The notes beneath the pieces were generated by a model. That model was not told where the DNA came from, searched no databases, and saw only the letters and a program-made list of their open reading frames with translations. DNA of 64,000 nucleotides from JAENVT01 sp963773085. Its GTDB lineage: Bacteria > Actinomycetota > Acidimicrobiia > Acidimicrobiales > Ilumatobacteraceae. Where the stretch lies: the NCBI GenBank assembly GCA_963773085.1, contig CAVYZS010000013.1, positions 180,659 through 244,658 of the forward strand. The letters are read 5' to 3'. This document shows positions 44,058 through 52,519 of this stretch, piece by piece. Positions within the stretch are counted from its first letter, which is position 1; every line of letters starts with the position of its first letter. The position numbers and the translations under genes are program-made.

Positions 44058-44348
44058 TTACTCACGTCCGTCCACGAGCAACGCAATCCCGTTCGTCGCC
44101 TTCAACCGCATCGCCAGCGGTCCGGCGTATTCAGGATCGGCATACCATGCGCGGAAGGCCTCGCGGCTCGGGAACTCGACGACCACGACCCGGGTTCCGA
44201 ACGGCTGCCCTTCGATGATCTCGGCATCGTTTGCTCCGGCCAACATCCGTGCGCCGTACTTCGCCATCGACGGCTTGGCCGTTGCCCGGTATTGATCGAG
44301 CAGTTCTTGGTCGACCACGTCTGCGTTGATGACGAACAGCACCTTCAT
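44058..44348 (-). CDS. DUF1330 family protein
   Basis: 96 residues. MKVLFVINADVVDQELLDQYRATAKPSMAKYGARMLAG and VVVEFPSREAFRAWYADPEYAGPLAMRL are the conserved strand-helix units of DUF1330, a ferredoxin-like dimeric alpha-beta barrel without a settled function. The ATG at 44348 is preferred to the GTG two codons upstream because the fold begins there. It lies 83 bases ahead of the swivelling-domain gene and may lead that operon. Confidence 0.8.
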   Translation of the reverse strand: MKVLFVINADVVDQELLDQYRATAKPSMAKYGARMLAGANDAEIIEGQPFGTRVVVVEFPSREAFRAWYADPEYAGPLAMRLKATNGIALLVDGRE

Positions 44349-44416
44349 CCTCACATCTTGGCATTGAGAGTCTCGGCATGAGGACGGCGTGCTGCGCGCC
44401 CACTAGCTTCGCCGGG

Positions 44417-45202
44417 GTGAACGAGACGAACCTGCTGGAATCTGCCATCGATGCTGCCAGGGCGGGCGGTGCGAGATTGATGGACGGCTTGCTGCGTCCT
44501 GCAGAGATTCAACAGAAATCAGCTCGTGCCAACATCGTGACGTGGGCTGACGAGGCATCACAGGCAACGATCGTCGAATTGCTCCTCGGCCGCTATCCCG
44601 ACCACGGGATCCTCGGCGAGGAAGGGTCGGCAGGCAATCCGGACGGACCGTTCACGTGGATCGTCGATCCGCTCGATGGAACCTCGAACTATGCACGCGG
44701 AATGTCGCCGTGGGGTGTGTCGATCGCTGTCCGCGAGACCGGTGGTCCGCTGCTGGCAGGTGTGATCCTGGATCCGTTACGGGACGAGATCTTCGCCGTG
44801 CAGCGTGGGGGAGGCACGATCTGCCGGCCGAGTGACACGACCGAAATCGGCAAGGCGTTGATCGCGACAGGATTGCAGAACGACGATCCTGCGGCGATCC
44901 ACGAACACGCTCTGCGAATCGAGCAGATGCATCTGCACTGCCGTGGCACGCGGGCCATCGGTTGCCCATCGTTCGCCATGGCCTACGTCGCTGCCGGCAA
45001 GCTCGACGGATTCGTCGAGAAAGACGCGACGTACGCGTGGGATGTCGCCGCCGCGGTGTTGCTGCTGGAGGAGGCCGGTGGCGTGGCCACAGATTTCGAC
45101 GGGGGACCGGTCAACCTCGGCCCCGGCATCACCAACATCGTCGCTTCCAACAAACCCATTCACGCCGACCTCCTCGACGTGGTCAACTTGAGGAGGGGGT
45201 GA
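44417..45202 (+). CDS. Inositol-monophosphatase-family phosphatase
   Basis: 261 residues. Metal-binding motifs of the family are present: the ADEAS region, GILGEEGSAG (Glu), WIVDPLDGTSNYARG (DPxDGT) and, near the end, YAWDVAAAVLLLEEAGG (the WDxAAG-like motif). It removes phosphate from a sugar or polyol phosphate or an aromatic phosphate with Mg. The GTG at 44417 gives the usual short N-terminus; an ATG at 44378 is possible. It lies next to the operon of a phosphohistidine protein, so a phosphorylated intermediate is conceivable but not shown. Confidence 0.86.
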   Translation: MNETNLLESAIDAARAGGARLMDGLLRPAEIQQKSARANIVTWADEASQATIVELLLGRYPDHGILGEEGSAGNPDGPFTWIVDPLDGTSNYARGMSPWGVSIAVRETGGPLLAGVILDPLRDEIFAVQRGGGTICRPSDTTEIGKALIATGLQNDDPAAIHEHALRIEQMHLHCRGTRAIGCPSFAMAYVAAGKLDGFVEKDATYAWDVAAAVLLLEEAGGVATDFDGGPVNLGPGITNIVASNKPIHADLLDVVNLRRG

Positions 45203-45203
45203 G

Positions 45204-46013
45204 ATGGGGCGCCTCCAGGAAAAGCGGGCGATCATCACCGGCGGGGCCAGCGGTCTGGGTGCCGCTATCGCACGCCGATTCGTCGAGGAGGGTGCCGCGG
45301 TGACGCTGATCGACCTGCCGCGCATGGCCGAGCGTGGCACCGAGCTGGCCGCCGAACTGAATGCAACAGGTGGTCGGGCGTACTTCGTCGCCGGCGACGT
45401 ACTGGATGTTGCATCGATCCGCGCCGCAATCGACCAGGCCGCAGCGTTCATGGGCGGAGTTTCGGTTTGTGTTGCTTCTGCCGGTGTCCCTGCCCACCCC
45501 GACGCCGGGTTCCGCGGTCTCATCGATCTCGATCCGGATCACTTCGACTTCGTGCACGCCGTCAACGTCCGCGGCGTGTTTCTCACCGCGCAACGTGCTG
45601 CGCAGTTGATGATCGAATCGGGTCACGGTGGCAGCATCGTCACGCTGGCATCCATTGCCGCGAAGCGGCCCTCTGCGGGTGTCTACAGCGTCTCCAAGGC
45701 TGCGGTCTGGATGTTGACCCGTTCGCTCGCCGGGGAGTTGGCTCCACATCACATTCGTGTCAACGCGATCGGCCCGGCCTACGTGACGACCGAGATGCTT
45801 GCTCAGATCGCCGCCGGCGCCGTGGGCGACGACCCCGTCGCACAACAGGCCTGGTACGACGAGCGCGCCGCGCAGATGCCCCTCGGTGTCCTACCTTCAC
45901 CACTCGACATTGCCAACACGGCGCTCTTCCTCTGCAGTGACGAAGCTGCGTCGTTCACCGGGTCGATCCTGCATCCTGACAGCGGGATTACGTCGGCAAC
46001 GGGCGGCGGTTGA
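45204..46013 (+). CDS. Short-chain dehydrogenase/reductase
   Basis: 269 residues. AIITGGASGLGAAIARRFVEEGAAVTLIDLPR is the Rossmann start with Asp for NAD; CVASAGVPAH stands for NNAG; LASIAAKRPSAGVYSVSKAAV has catalytic Ser, Tyr and Lys; and NAIGPAYVTTEML follows. A strong ribosome site GAGGAGGGGG precedes the ATG and overlaps the IMPase stop. It is one base-step from the downstream esterase gene. Confidence 0.88.
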   Translation: MGRLQEKRAIITGGASGLGAAIARRFVEEGAAVTLIDLPRMAERGTELAAELNATGGRAYFVAGDVLDVASIRAAIDQAAAFMGGVSVCVASAGVPAHPDAGFRGLIDLDPDHFDFVHAVNVRGVFLTAQRAAQLMIESGHGGSIVTLASIAAKRPSAGVYSVSKAAVWMLTRSLAGELAPHHIRVNAIGPAYVTTEMLAQIAAGAVGDDPVAQQAWYDERAAQMPLGVLPSPLDIANTALFLCSDEAASFTGSILHPDSGITSATGGG

Positions 46014-46014
46014 C

Positions 46015-46911
46015 ATGCCGGTGGTCGATTTCGGTGTGCCGAGATCGCTGTTGGCATCGGGTGTCACCGTGCATCACGGCGTCGAGTTCGCCTCGATCGA
46101 GGGCTTTCGTCCGCTGCTGCTCGATCTGTACCTCCCGGATCCCGGTGCTGGATCGGGCGCGACAGTCGTCTATCTCCACGGTGGGGGTTGGGCGGTGGGC
46201 AGCCGTCGCCGTTTCGGTCGGGCGTTCACGTCGTGGTCGCCGACCCCGCTCGACCTGCTTGCGCAGGCTGGTTTCGTCGTGGCCACGGTCGACTACCGCC
46301 TCAGCGGCGAGGCACGGTTCCCGGCGCAGTTGCACGATGTGAAGGCCGCGATCCGATGGGTTCGCGGCAACGCGCCACACCTCGGCGTCGACCCATCGAA
46401 AGTGCTCGCTTGGGGGGAATCGGCGGGTGGGCATCTCGCAATGCTCGCCGGGCTCACCGCCGACCGGGTGGAGACCGATGGTGAGGTCGGCCAGCACCTC
46501 GACCAATCGAGTGCGGTGTGTGGGGTCGTCGACTGGTACGGGCCGATGAACCTTTTGTCGCTCGGCTCGCAACATCGTCCCGACAGCGACAAGCGCCCCG
46601 ATGACGCCGGCTCATGGGAGTCGTCACTGGTCGGCGCGCCGCTGCAGACCGACCCGGATCGAACCCTCGCTGCCAGCCCCATTTCGTATGTGCACGCGAC
46701 CGCGCCGCCTGTTCACATCCATCATGGCACCCTCGATACACAGGTACCCTTCGCCCAGAGCGTCGAGTTCGTCGACGCCCTGCGCAACGCCGGAGGAGCG
46801 GCTGAGTTCATCTCCGTCGATGGCAGTGATCATTTCTGGACCGGCGCGCCGGACCTGGACGCGATCTTTCAAACCTCGCTGGCGTTCGCCGAGAGAATCA
46901 CCGCCCGCTGA
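46015..46911 (+). CDS. Alpha/beta-hydrolase esterase (hormone-sensitive-lipase-like)
   Basis: 298 residues. The oxyanion motif HGGGW is followed by the nucleophile GESAGGHLA, the acid in HIHHGTLDTQVPF and the histidine in DGSDHFW. This set matches the HSL/carboxylesterase family that cleaves short acyl esters. The ATG at 46015 is one base past the SDR stop. It probably hydrolyses an ester or lactone formed by the dehydrogenases or monooxygenases around it. Confidence 0.87.
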   Translation: MPVVDFGVPRSLLASGVTVHHGVEFASIEGFRPLLLDLYLPDPGAGSGATVVYLHGGGWAVGSRRRFGRAFTSWSPTPLDLLAQAGFVVATVDYRLSGEARFPAQLHDVKAAIRWVRGNAPHLGVDPSKVLAWGESAGGHLAMLAGLTADRVETDGEVGQHLDQSSAVCGVVDWYGPMNLLSLGSQHRPDSDKRPDDAGSWESSLVGAPLQTDPDRTLAASPISYVHATAPPVHIHHGTLDTQVPFAQSVEFVDALRNAGGAAEFISVDGSDHFWTGAPDLDAIFQTSLAFAERITAR

Positions 46912-46963
46912 TGTCAGAATCGCGCCCGACGAGAAAGACCCATCGAGAGACACGGAGTTGGCG

Positions 46964-47416
46964 ATGAGTGACCAGCCGTTGGACAGCGCGACCGAGTGGG
47001 TGGCCGAGCACACCCGCAAGTATGTCGAGAGTGGCGGCGAAGACGGGTACATGTGGCGTGGGTATCCGACGGTGGTGCTGACGACCACCGGGCGCAAGTC
47101 CGGCGACCTGCGCCGCAATGCCTTGATCTTCGGCCGTGATGGCGACGACTACATCCTGGTCGCTTCGTACGGCGGTCGCCCGCAACACCCGTTGTGGTAT
47201 CTCAACCTGACTGCCGATCCGTCAGTGACGATTCAAGAACGTGCCGACGTCGTTGCCGGCGTGGCCGAGACCGTCGCCGAGGGGGCGGACAGAGATCGGC
47301 TGTGGGCCCAGATGGTGGCCATCTACCCGCCGTACGCCGAGTATCAGGCCAAGACAGAGCGACGCATCCCGATCGTTCGCATCCGGCGCGGTGCCGCTAC
47401 GACAGCGCCGGAATGA
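46964..47416 (+). CDS. Deazaflavin (F420)-dependent nitroreductase-family protein
   Basis: 150 residues of the DDN/split beta-barrel family found mainly in actinobacteria. VVLTTTGRKSGDLRRNALIFGRDGDDYILVASYGGRPQHPLWYLNL is the diagnostic core that binds F420 phosphate and the deazaflavin. It points to F420 use in this organism and raises the odds that the neighbouring luciferase-like enzyme also uses F420. Its end overlaps that convergent gene by 20 bases. Confidence 0.88.
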   Translation: MSDQPLDSATEWVAEHTRKYVESGGEDGYMWRGYPTVVLTTTGRKSGDLRRNALIFGRDGDDYILVASYGGRPQHPLWYLNLTADPSVTIQERADVVAGVAETVAEGADRDRLWAQMVAIYPPYAEYQAKTERRIPIVRIRRGAATTAPE

Positions 47417-48401
47417 CGTCGCTGGCGATCATGCGCAGCGAACGATGCGTGTCCTCAGTGTTCATCCCCGGGTGACGCACCTGTAGTGCAAGCTGGGTGA
47501 TGCGACCGAGATGACCGTCGACAAAGGGACGCAGCTTGGCGATCACGTCATCGGGAGTGCCCACTGCCGCGAACCAGAACCCTGCATTGCCGGTTCGCAG
47601 CATCTCTTGCGTGACGCGAGCCTCCTCGGGTGCCGCCTTGCCCTGCAGGTCCTTGCGCATCTGGTAGAAGTTGACGAAGTACTCGATGCCGCGACCGGCA
47701 ATCTCCCATGCTTTGTCGGTGGTGTCGGCCACACAGATCGGAACCATCACGGAGACCTGGTAGTCAGCGGGGTTCCGCCCGCAAGCCTGCAGTGCAGCGT
47801 CATAGCCGGCGTTGAACGGGGCGATCAGGTTCATGCCACGTTCCGCGGCTCTGGCGAGGTTCTTCGGCCCCATGCCTCCCCACCACATGGGCAGCGGTTG
47901 CTGCACGGGCTTGGTCGTGAAGGTCATCTCGGGAATGTCGTAGAAGCGACCGGCGTGGCTGAACATCTCGGGCTCGCTGAACGCCCGGCGAATCCAGTCG
48001 ACCGCCTCCCACGACCGTTGGTTCATCTCCGCGGGGTCTTTGCCGAAGGTGATGAATTCCTCGTACTGCGAGCCGGGCCCGACACCGAGATCGAACCGTC
48101 CGTTGGACAAGATGTCGGCGATCGCTGCGTCTTCGGCGACGCGGATCGGGTCGTGGAACGGGAGCAACACGACGGACGTCCCGACACGAATCCGCTCGGT
48201 TCGGGCGGCAACGGCTGCCGTCAGCATCATCGGTGAACCGGTCCACTGGCAAGGTCGAAAGTGATGCTCGCCGTACCACGTGTGGGTGAACCCGAGTTCC
48301 TCAGCGAGCACGGCATCGCTGATGAAGTCGGAGTAGACGTCCTGCAGGGCGTAGGCAGAGTCGGGATGGTTGCGAACACCGTTGATCAGCGCGTATTGCA
48401 C
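47397..48401 (-). CDS. Luciferase-like (LLM class) flavin/F420-dependent oxidoreductase
   Basis: 334 residues, a different subfamily from the two FHLMPY-type enzymes. LAEELGFTHTWYGEHHF, TAAVAARTERIRVGTSVVLLPFHDPIRVAEDAA and DLGVGPGSQYEEF are the standard barrel motifs. The starting codon is GTG at 48401 with AAAGGA just upstream. It follows hpaH and hpaD on the same strand, 64 bases after hpaH, and may act on a related intermediate. Confidence 0.86.
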   Translation of the reverse strand: MQYALINGVRNHPDSAYALQDVYSDFISDAVLAEELGFTHTWYGEHHFRPCQWTGSPMMLTAAVAARTERIRVGTSVVLLPFHDPIRVAEDAAIADILSNGRFDLGVGPGSQYEEFITFGKDPAEMNQRSWEAVDWIRRAFSEPEMFSHAGRFYDIPEMTFTTKPVQQPLPMWWGGMGPKNLARAAERGMNLIAPFNAGYDAALQACGRNPADYQVSVMVPICVADTTDKAWEIAGRGIEYFVNFYQMRKDLQGKAAPEEARVTQEMLRTGNAGFWFAAVGTPDDVIAKLRPFVDGHLGRITQLALQVRHPGMNTEDTHRSLRMIASDVIPALS

Positions 48402-48465
48402 AATGAGTTCCTTTCGTCAGCCATTCTGCGTCCTGTTCTAGCACCTTGCCGAGAGGTGCCGATAC

Positions 48466-49269
48466 TCACACGAACGAGCAGGTCACCGTGCCGAGCGGGC
48501 CGTAGTCGGCGACGAACTCGTCGCCGGGGCGAGTTGCCGACGCCCGTGTGAACGACCCGGCGAGAATGATCTGACCAGGTTCGATGGCGAGCCCGTACGG
48601 CGCGAGGCGGCGGGCAACCCAGGCGATCCCGTTGGCCGGGTGGCCGAGTACTCCAGCAGCGAGGCCGGTCTCCTCGACGACGCCGTTGCAGGAGAAGATC
48701 GCCCCGATCCAGGGCATGTCGATTTCTGCCGGCGGCACCTTGATACCGCCGAGTATCACGCCCGCGTCGGCGGCGTTGTCGGCGATGGTGTCGACGATCG
48801 TCCGCGGCCGCTTGGTCATCGGATGCACACGGTAGCTGCGGGCGTCGATCAGTTCGAGCGCCGGCTGGATGTAGTCGGTGGCGGCCAGAACTTCGTCGAT
48901 CGTGACCCGATCGCCGCTGAGGCGACGACCGATCATGAAGGCAACCTCGACCTCGAGCTTGGGATCGACGAAGTCGGCATGGCGCAGTTCCACACCGCTC
49001 TGCACGATCATGTAGTCCAGGAGGGCGCCGAAATCCGGCTCATCGATCTTCATCTGCTGTTGCATGGCTCGCGAGGTCAGACCGATCTTTCGTCCAACCA
49101 AGGTGGCCCCGCCGGCAATCTGCAGGTCGACCCATGCCTGCTGCACGGCATAGGCATCATCGATAGTGAGGTCGGGATGCTCGACGGTGATCGGATCGAT
49201 CGACGTGACCTCGCGCCTCGCCCACTCGTGCCGCTCGGCCAGGGCTACGGCGAGCTCGGGCGTGATCAC
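48466..49269 (-). CDS. hpaH: 2-oxo-hepta-3-ene-1,7-dioate hydratase
   Basis: 267 residues, exactly the length of E. coli HpaH, and recognisably similar along its length: DAYAVQQAWV, GRKIGLTSRAMQ, EPDFGALLD, PKLEVEVAFMI, DYIQPALELIDARS, DNAADAGVILGG and GQIILAGSFTR. The glutamates of EVEVAF bind Mg. It hydrates the meta-cleavage product to 2,4-dihydroxyhept-2-ene-1,7-dioate in homoprotocatechuate degradation. The GTG start overlaps the hpaD stop (GTGA), so the two are coupled. HpaE and HpaI, the flanking steps, are not in the window. Confidence 0.93.
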   Translation of the reverse strand: MITPELAVALAERHEWARREVTSIDPITVEHPDLTIDDAYAVQQAWVDLQIAGGATLVGRKIGLTSRAMQQQMKIDEPDFGALLDYMIVQSGVELRHADFVDPKLEVEVAFMIGRRLSGDRVTIDEVLAATDYIQPALELIDARSYRVHPMTKRPRTIVDTIADNAADAGVILGGIKVPPAEIDMPWIGAIFSCNGVVEETGLAAGVLGHPANGIAWVARRLAPYGLAIEPGQIILAGSFTRASATRPGDEFVADYGPLGTVTCSFV

Positions 49270-50276
49270 CTCGTGACGCCGTGGCCGTCGGCGCCCACCG
49301 TGATCCGCTGCTCGTCGCTCCTGCGTTGTCGTAGGGGCTGGACGTTGCCGTCGAGGTCGAGCACACGGCTGGCCTCCTCGTACCACCGAGGCACGATCGG
49401 ATTGGCCCAGAAGTCGCGCCGGCGCTGGTCGTTGACGCTCCACCGCAGGGGCTGGTGGCCGGGGTCACCGGTGAAGTAGTCGGTCGTGTACACCTCGACC
49501 CGGTGGCCGTCGGGATCGCGGAGGTACAGGTAGAACGCGTTCGACACGCCGTGCCGGCCGGGGCCGCGCTCGATGTGGTGGAACTCGTTGGTGGCTCCGA
49601 GCGTGTCGGCCAGGCCGAGGATGTGGTGCGATTCGGGGCAGGCGAAGGCCAGGTGGTGCAACTGCGGCGACGACCCCTGAGTGGAGGCCACATCGTGGAC
49701 CGTCTGCTTGCGGAACATCCATGTGGCGTACAAGGTGCCGTCGTCGTCCTCGATGGTCTCTGACAGGCCGAAGCCCAGCGCGGTGTACCACTCGTACAGT
49801 GCCTTCACATCGTCGGTGACCAGGTTGATGTGGTCGAGCCTGTTGATGCTGGCGCCGTGCCTCAGGTCGTAGCGCTGATGATGGTGTCCGATCCACTCGA
49901 TCTCATGGAAGTACTCGACGACGAAACCGAACGGGTCGAGGACCCGAACCGTGGGACCGACTCCGCGGGTCGCTCCTGCCGGGTAGCGGCGCACCTCACA
50001 TCCACGATCTGTGTGGAAGACGGCGGCCGCGTCGAGATCTTCCGGCGTGCGCACCCGGAAGGCGAACCTGGAGCATGCCGGAACATCGCCCCGACGCAGG
50101 ATCAGGCTGTGGTGGGTGAACTCCTCGTGTCCTCGTAGATAGACGGCGTCGGCATCCTCGAAGCTGATCACGAAGCCGAGGCGATCGACCCAGAAGTGCT
50201 TGCTGGCACCGAGGTCGGTGACGATCAGTTCTGCGTACGCAGAGCGGACGATATCGGGGGGCGAAGAGGTGGCCAT
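49266..50276 (-). CDS. hpaD: 3,4-dihydroxyphenylacetate (homoprotocatechuate) 2,3-dioxygenase
   Basis: 336 residues, a type I extradiol dioxygenase with two vicinal-oxygen-chelate modules. It closely resembles the Brevibacterium/Arthrobacter enzyme: PDIVRSAYAELIVTDL, RYDLRHGASINRLDH, TWMFRKQTVHD, ERGPGRHGVSNAFYLYLRDPDGHRVEVYT and a long C-terminal tail. Metal ligands are His149, a histidine of LHHLAF (207-208) and Glu261; the acid-base histidine is His194. It opens the ring next to the diol. I chose ATG 50276, two codons inside a GTG at 50282. Confidence 0.94.
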   Translation of the reverse strand: MATSSPPDIVRSAYAELIVTDLGASKHFWVDRLGFVISFEDADAVYLRGHEEFTHHSLILRRGDVPACSRFAFRVRTPEDLDAAAVFHTDRGCEVRRYPAGATRGVGPTVRVLDPFGFVVEYFHEIEWIGHHHQRYDLRHGASINRLDHINLVTDDVKALYEWYTALGFGLSETIEDDDGTLYATWMFRKQTVHDVASTQGSSPQLHHLAFACPESHHILGLADTLGATNEFHHIERGPGRHGVSNAFYLYLRDPDGHRVEVYTTDYFTGDPGHQPLRWSVNDQRRRDFWANPIVPRWYEEASRVLDLDGNVQPLRQRRSDEQRITVGADGHGVTR

Positions 50277-50338
50277 CGACACGATCGTAGGCCGCGCCGA
50301 CGTCTAGCGTGCCACGGAACGATCATGTAGGGGGCCTC

Positions 50339-51787
50339 ATGCCAGCACGTAGTGGAGAACAGTTCCTGAAGGGCCTGCGCGCACGCAACCGTGAGGTGTG
50401 GCTCGGTGACGAACGTGTCGACGACGTCACCACCCACCCGCAGTTGGAGGGTGCGGCACACAGCCTGGCGAGAGTCTTCGACATTCAGCACGAGTTCGCC
50501 GACGAGTGCTTGATACCCGATCCCGAGACCGGCGAGGCGATCAATGTCAGCCATATGATCCCGCGATCGATCGACGACCTGAAGCGCCGCCATCGCGGAT
50601 TGCGTCGAATTGCCGAGTCCAGCGTCGGGCTCATGGGCCGCACCCCCGACTACATGAACGTCACCTTCGCGGGCTTCGCCGGCGAACGCCGGGCGTGGCT
50701 CGGGCCCGAAGGCAAGAACGTCGAAGGCCACGACAACCTCGTCGCCTACCAGAAAATGATCGCCCGCGAGGATCTGTCGTTGACCCACACGATCGTGCAT
50801 CCGACGATCGATCGCGTGGGGGACCAATCGTTTGCCGGCAACCCGGTCCCGTTGCACAAGGTCGGCGAGACCTCGACCGGCATCATCGTGCGCGGCGCGC
50901 GCATCCTGGCCACACTGGCGCCGTTCGCGGACGAGACCGCCATTTATCCAGGACTTCCGCTTCCCGCAGACGCGACGAGCGACTACGCCTTGAGCTTCGC
51001 CTTGCCGATGGACACTCCGGGGCTGATCTTCCTGTGCCGCGACAGCGCCGCCACCGTCGGGTCGAACTCGTTCGATCATCCGCTGTCATCAAGGTTCGAC
51101 GAGCAGGACGCGTTCACGATCTTCGACGATGTCGAGGTTCCACACGAGCGCGTCTTCATCAACGGCGACATCGATGTGTACAACTCCGTGATGGGGCCCA
51201 CGGCGTGGTGGGCCAACATCATGCAACAGACCACGATTCGGGCGCTCACCAAGTTGGAGTTCGCCTACGGCTTGGCGTTGCGCATGGCCGAAGCGGTCAA
51301 CGACAACTCGGCTCCGACAATCGAGATGTTGGGGGAGTTGTCGAGCTACGTGGAAGTGACCCGCAGCGCGATCCTGTTGTCGGAGGAGCATGCCCATGAT
51401 CGGGGGGATGGGGTGATCTTCCCCGACGGTCGCCCGATGCATCCGATGCGTTCCCTGCTGGCGGTGTGGTACCCGAGGGTGCGTGAGATCCTGATGCTGA
51501 TCGGTAGCCACAACCTGTTGGCGACCCCCAGTCGGGCGATGTTCGGTGACGCCAGGTTGCGCCCGTTGCTCGAGGAGTTCGTCCATGGTGCGAATGACAT
51601 GGACGCCGAGCGACGGGCGAGCATCTACCGCCTGGCGTGGGACTTCATCGGCTCCGGACTTGCCTCACGCAACGAGTTGTACGAGCGCAACTACCTGGGA
51701 TCGGCGAAGACCAGCCGAACGCATCACACGTTCATGTACTCCGACAGGGCAACGGCGTGCGACCTCGTCGACTCGATGCTGGTCTAG
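50339..51787 (+). CDS. hpaB: 4-hydroxyphenylacetate 3-monooxygenase oxygenase component (HpaB family), copy 2
   Basis: 482 residues. GRTPDYMNVTFAGF, DLSLTHTIVHPTIDR, IIVRGARILATLAPFADE and SRFDEQDAFTIFDDVEVPHERV align with the family and with copy 1. Being divergent from hpaD across 62 bases makes this the better candidate for true 4-hydroxyphenylacetate 3-hydroxylase, producing the HpaD substrate. A TAGGGGG ribosome site lies before the ATG at 50339. No flavin reductase (HpaC) gene is near. Its last four bases overlap the convergent VOC gene. Confidence 0.9.
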   Translation: MPARSGEQFLKGLRARNREVWLGDERVDDVTTHPQLEGAAHSLARVFDIQHEFADECLIPDPETGEAINVSHMIPRSIDDLKRRHRGLRRIAESSVGLMGRTPDYMNVTFAGFAGERRAWLGPEGKNVEGHDNLVAYQKMIAREDLSLTHTIVHPTIDRVGDQSFAGNPVPLHKVGETSTGIIVRGARILATLAPFADETAIYPGLPLPADATSDYALSFALPMDTPGLIFLCRDSAATVGSNSFDHPLSSRFDEQDAFTIFDDVEVPHERVFINGDIDVYNSVMGPTAWWANIMQQTTIRALTKLEFAYGLALRMAEAVNDNSAPTIEMLGELSSYVEVTRSAILLSEEHAHDRGDGVIFPDGRPMHPMRSLLAVWYPRVREILMLIGSHNLLATPSRAMFGDARLRPLLEEFVHGANDMDAERRASIYRLAWDFIGSGLASRNELYERNYLGSAKTSRTHHTFMYSDRATACDLVDSMLV

Positions 51788-52362
51788 TTGCCGGCAGGGG
51801 AGAACTCCACGTAGTCGGTGTCGTCGACCAGCGCCTCGGGCCCGTCGATCGGAAGCACCTCGAAATGGTTCAGCGCCGCGTTGACGTCGCCTGACCACAC
51901 TTCGTCGGGGAGGTTGTAGAGCACTTCGATGCCGTTGCCATCTGGGTCTTCCACATACGCGCTGTGCGTCATGCCGTGGTTGCCACGAATTCGGAACTCG
52001 ACGTCTTGCGACTTCATCCAGGCGATCTGGCTCAACCAGGAGTCACGGTCGGGATAGCAGACGGCGATGTGGTCGACGCCGGGGGTGCTGCCGAACATCT
52101 GCCACGGTGTCTCGGGCGGGGGAGCGCTGGCCGGATCCTGGAGTTCGGCAAGTGCCAGATCGTGATGCCGTTCGGCGCTGCCGCGGTAGAAGCGCATCTT
52201 GTAATCCGGGTACTTGTCGCGCTCGAGTTCGGCACACTGCTCGAACCCGAGAATGCCTGTGTAGAAGTCGTGAGCCGTCTCCAGGTCACGGACCCGCAGC
52301 ACCAGGTGCTGGATGTACGCGCCGCTCGATGGACGTGTGGGGCCGTCGGCGTGGTCTGCCAT
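51784..52362 (-). CDS. Vicinal-oxygen-chelate (glyoxalase/extradiol-like) protein
   Basis: 192 residues with two VOC modules. Likely metal ligands are His in YIQHLVLRVRDLE, His in GVDHIAVCYPDRD and Glu in GNGIEVLYN. The fold is shared by small extradiol dioxygenases, glyoxalases and methylmalonyl-CoA epimerases. Given its divergence from an intradiol dioxygenase, a role on a catechol- or hydroxyquinol-derived intermediate is plausible but not proven. Confidence 0.78.
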   Translation of the reverse strand: MADHADGPTRPSSGAYIQHLVLRVRDLETAHDFYTGILGFEQCAELERDKYPDYKMRFYRGSAERHHDLALAELQDPASAPPPETPWQMFGSTPGVDHIAVCYPDRDSWLSQIAWMKSQDVEFRIRGNHGMTHSAYVEDPDGNGIEVLYNLPDEVWSGDVNAALNHFEVLPIDGPEALVDDTDYVEFSPAGN

Positions 52363-52389
52363 GTTGCAACCTCCTGGCGAGTGGTTGAT

Positions 52390-52408
52390 CGAACTCTAGG
52401 ATAGTTCG
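52390..52408. promoter_or_regulatory. Inverted repeat CGAACT-N7-AGTTCG in the VOC/dioxygenase divergent region
   Basis: Perfect 6-base arms (52390-52395 and 52403-52408), 28 bases upstream of the VOC start and about 110 upstream of the dioxygenase start. It resembles the TCGAA/TTCGA and GTTCGCC/GGCGAAC sites found beside both IclR genes and may be a third IclR-type operator. Confidence 0.45.
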
Positions 52409-52519
52409 GGAACAAAGGACAGTGTCTCGTTCTGCACGGAGGAACGCCCATCTGGTGGGCGCCGACGATGGTGTGATAGCAACGCGACACACACGTACTT
52501 CAACTCTGGGGGATCGAAG

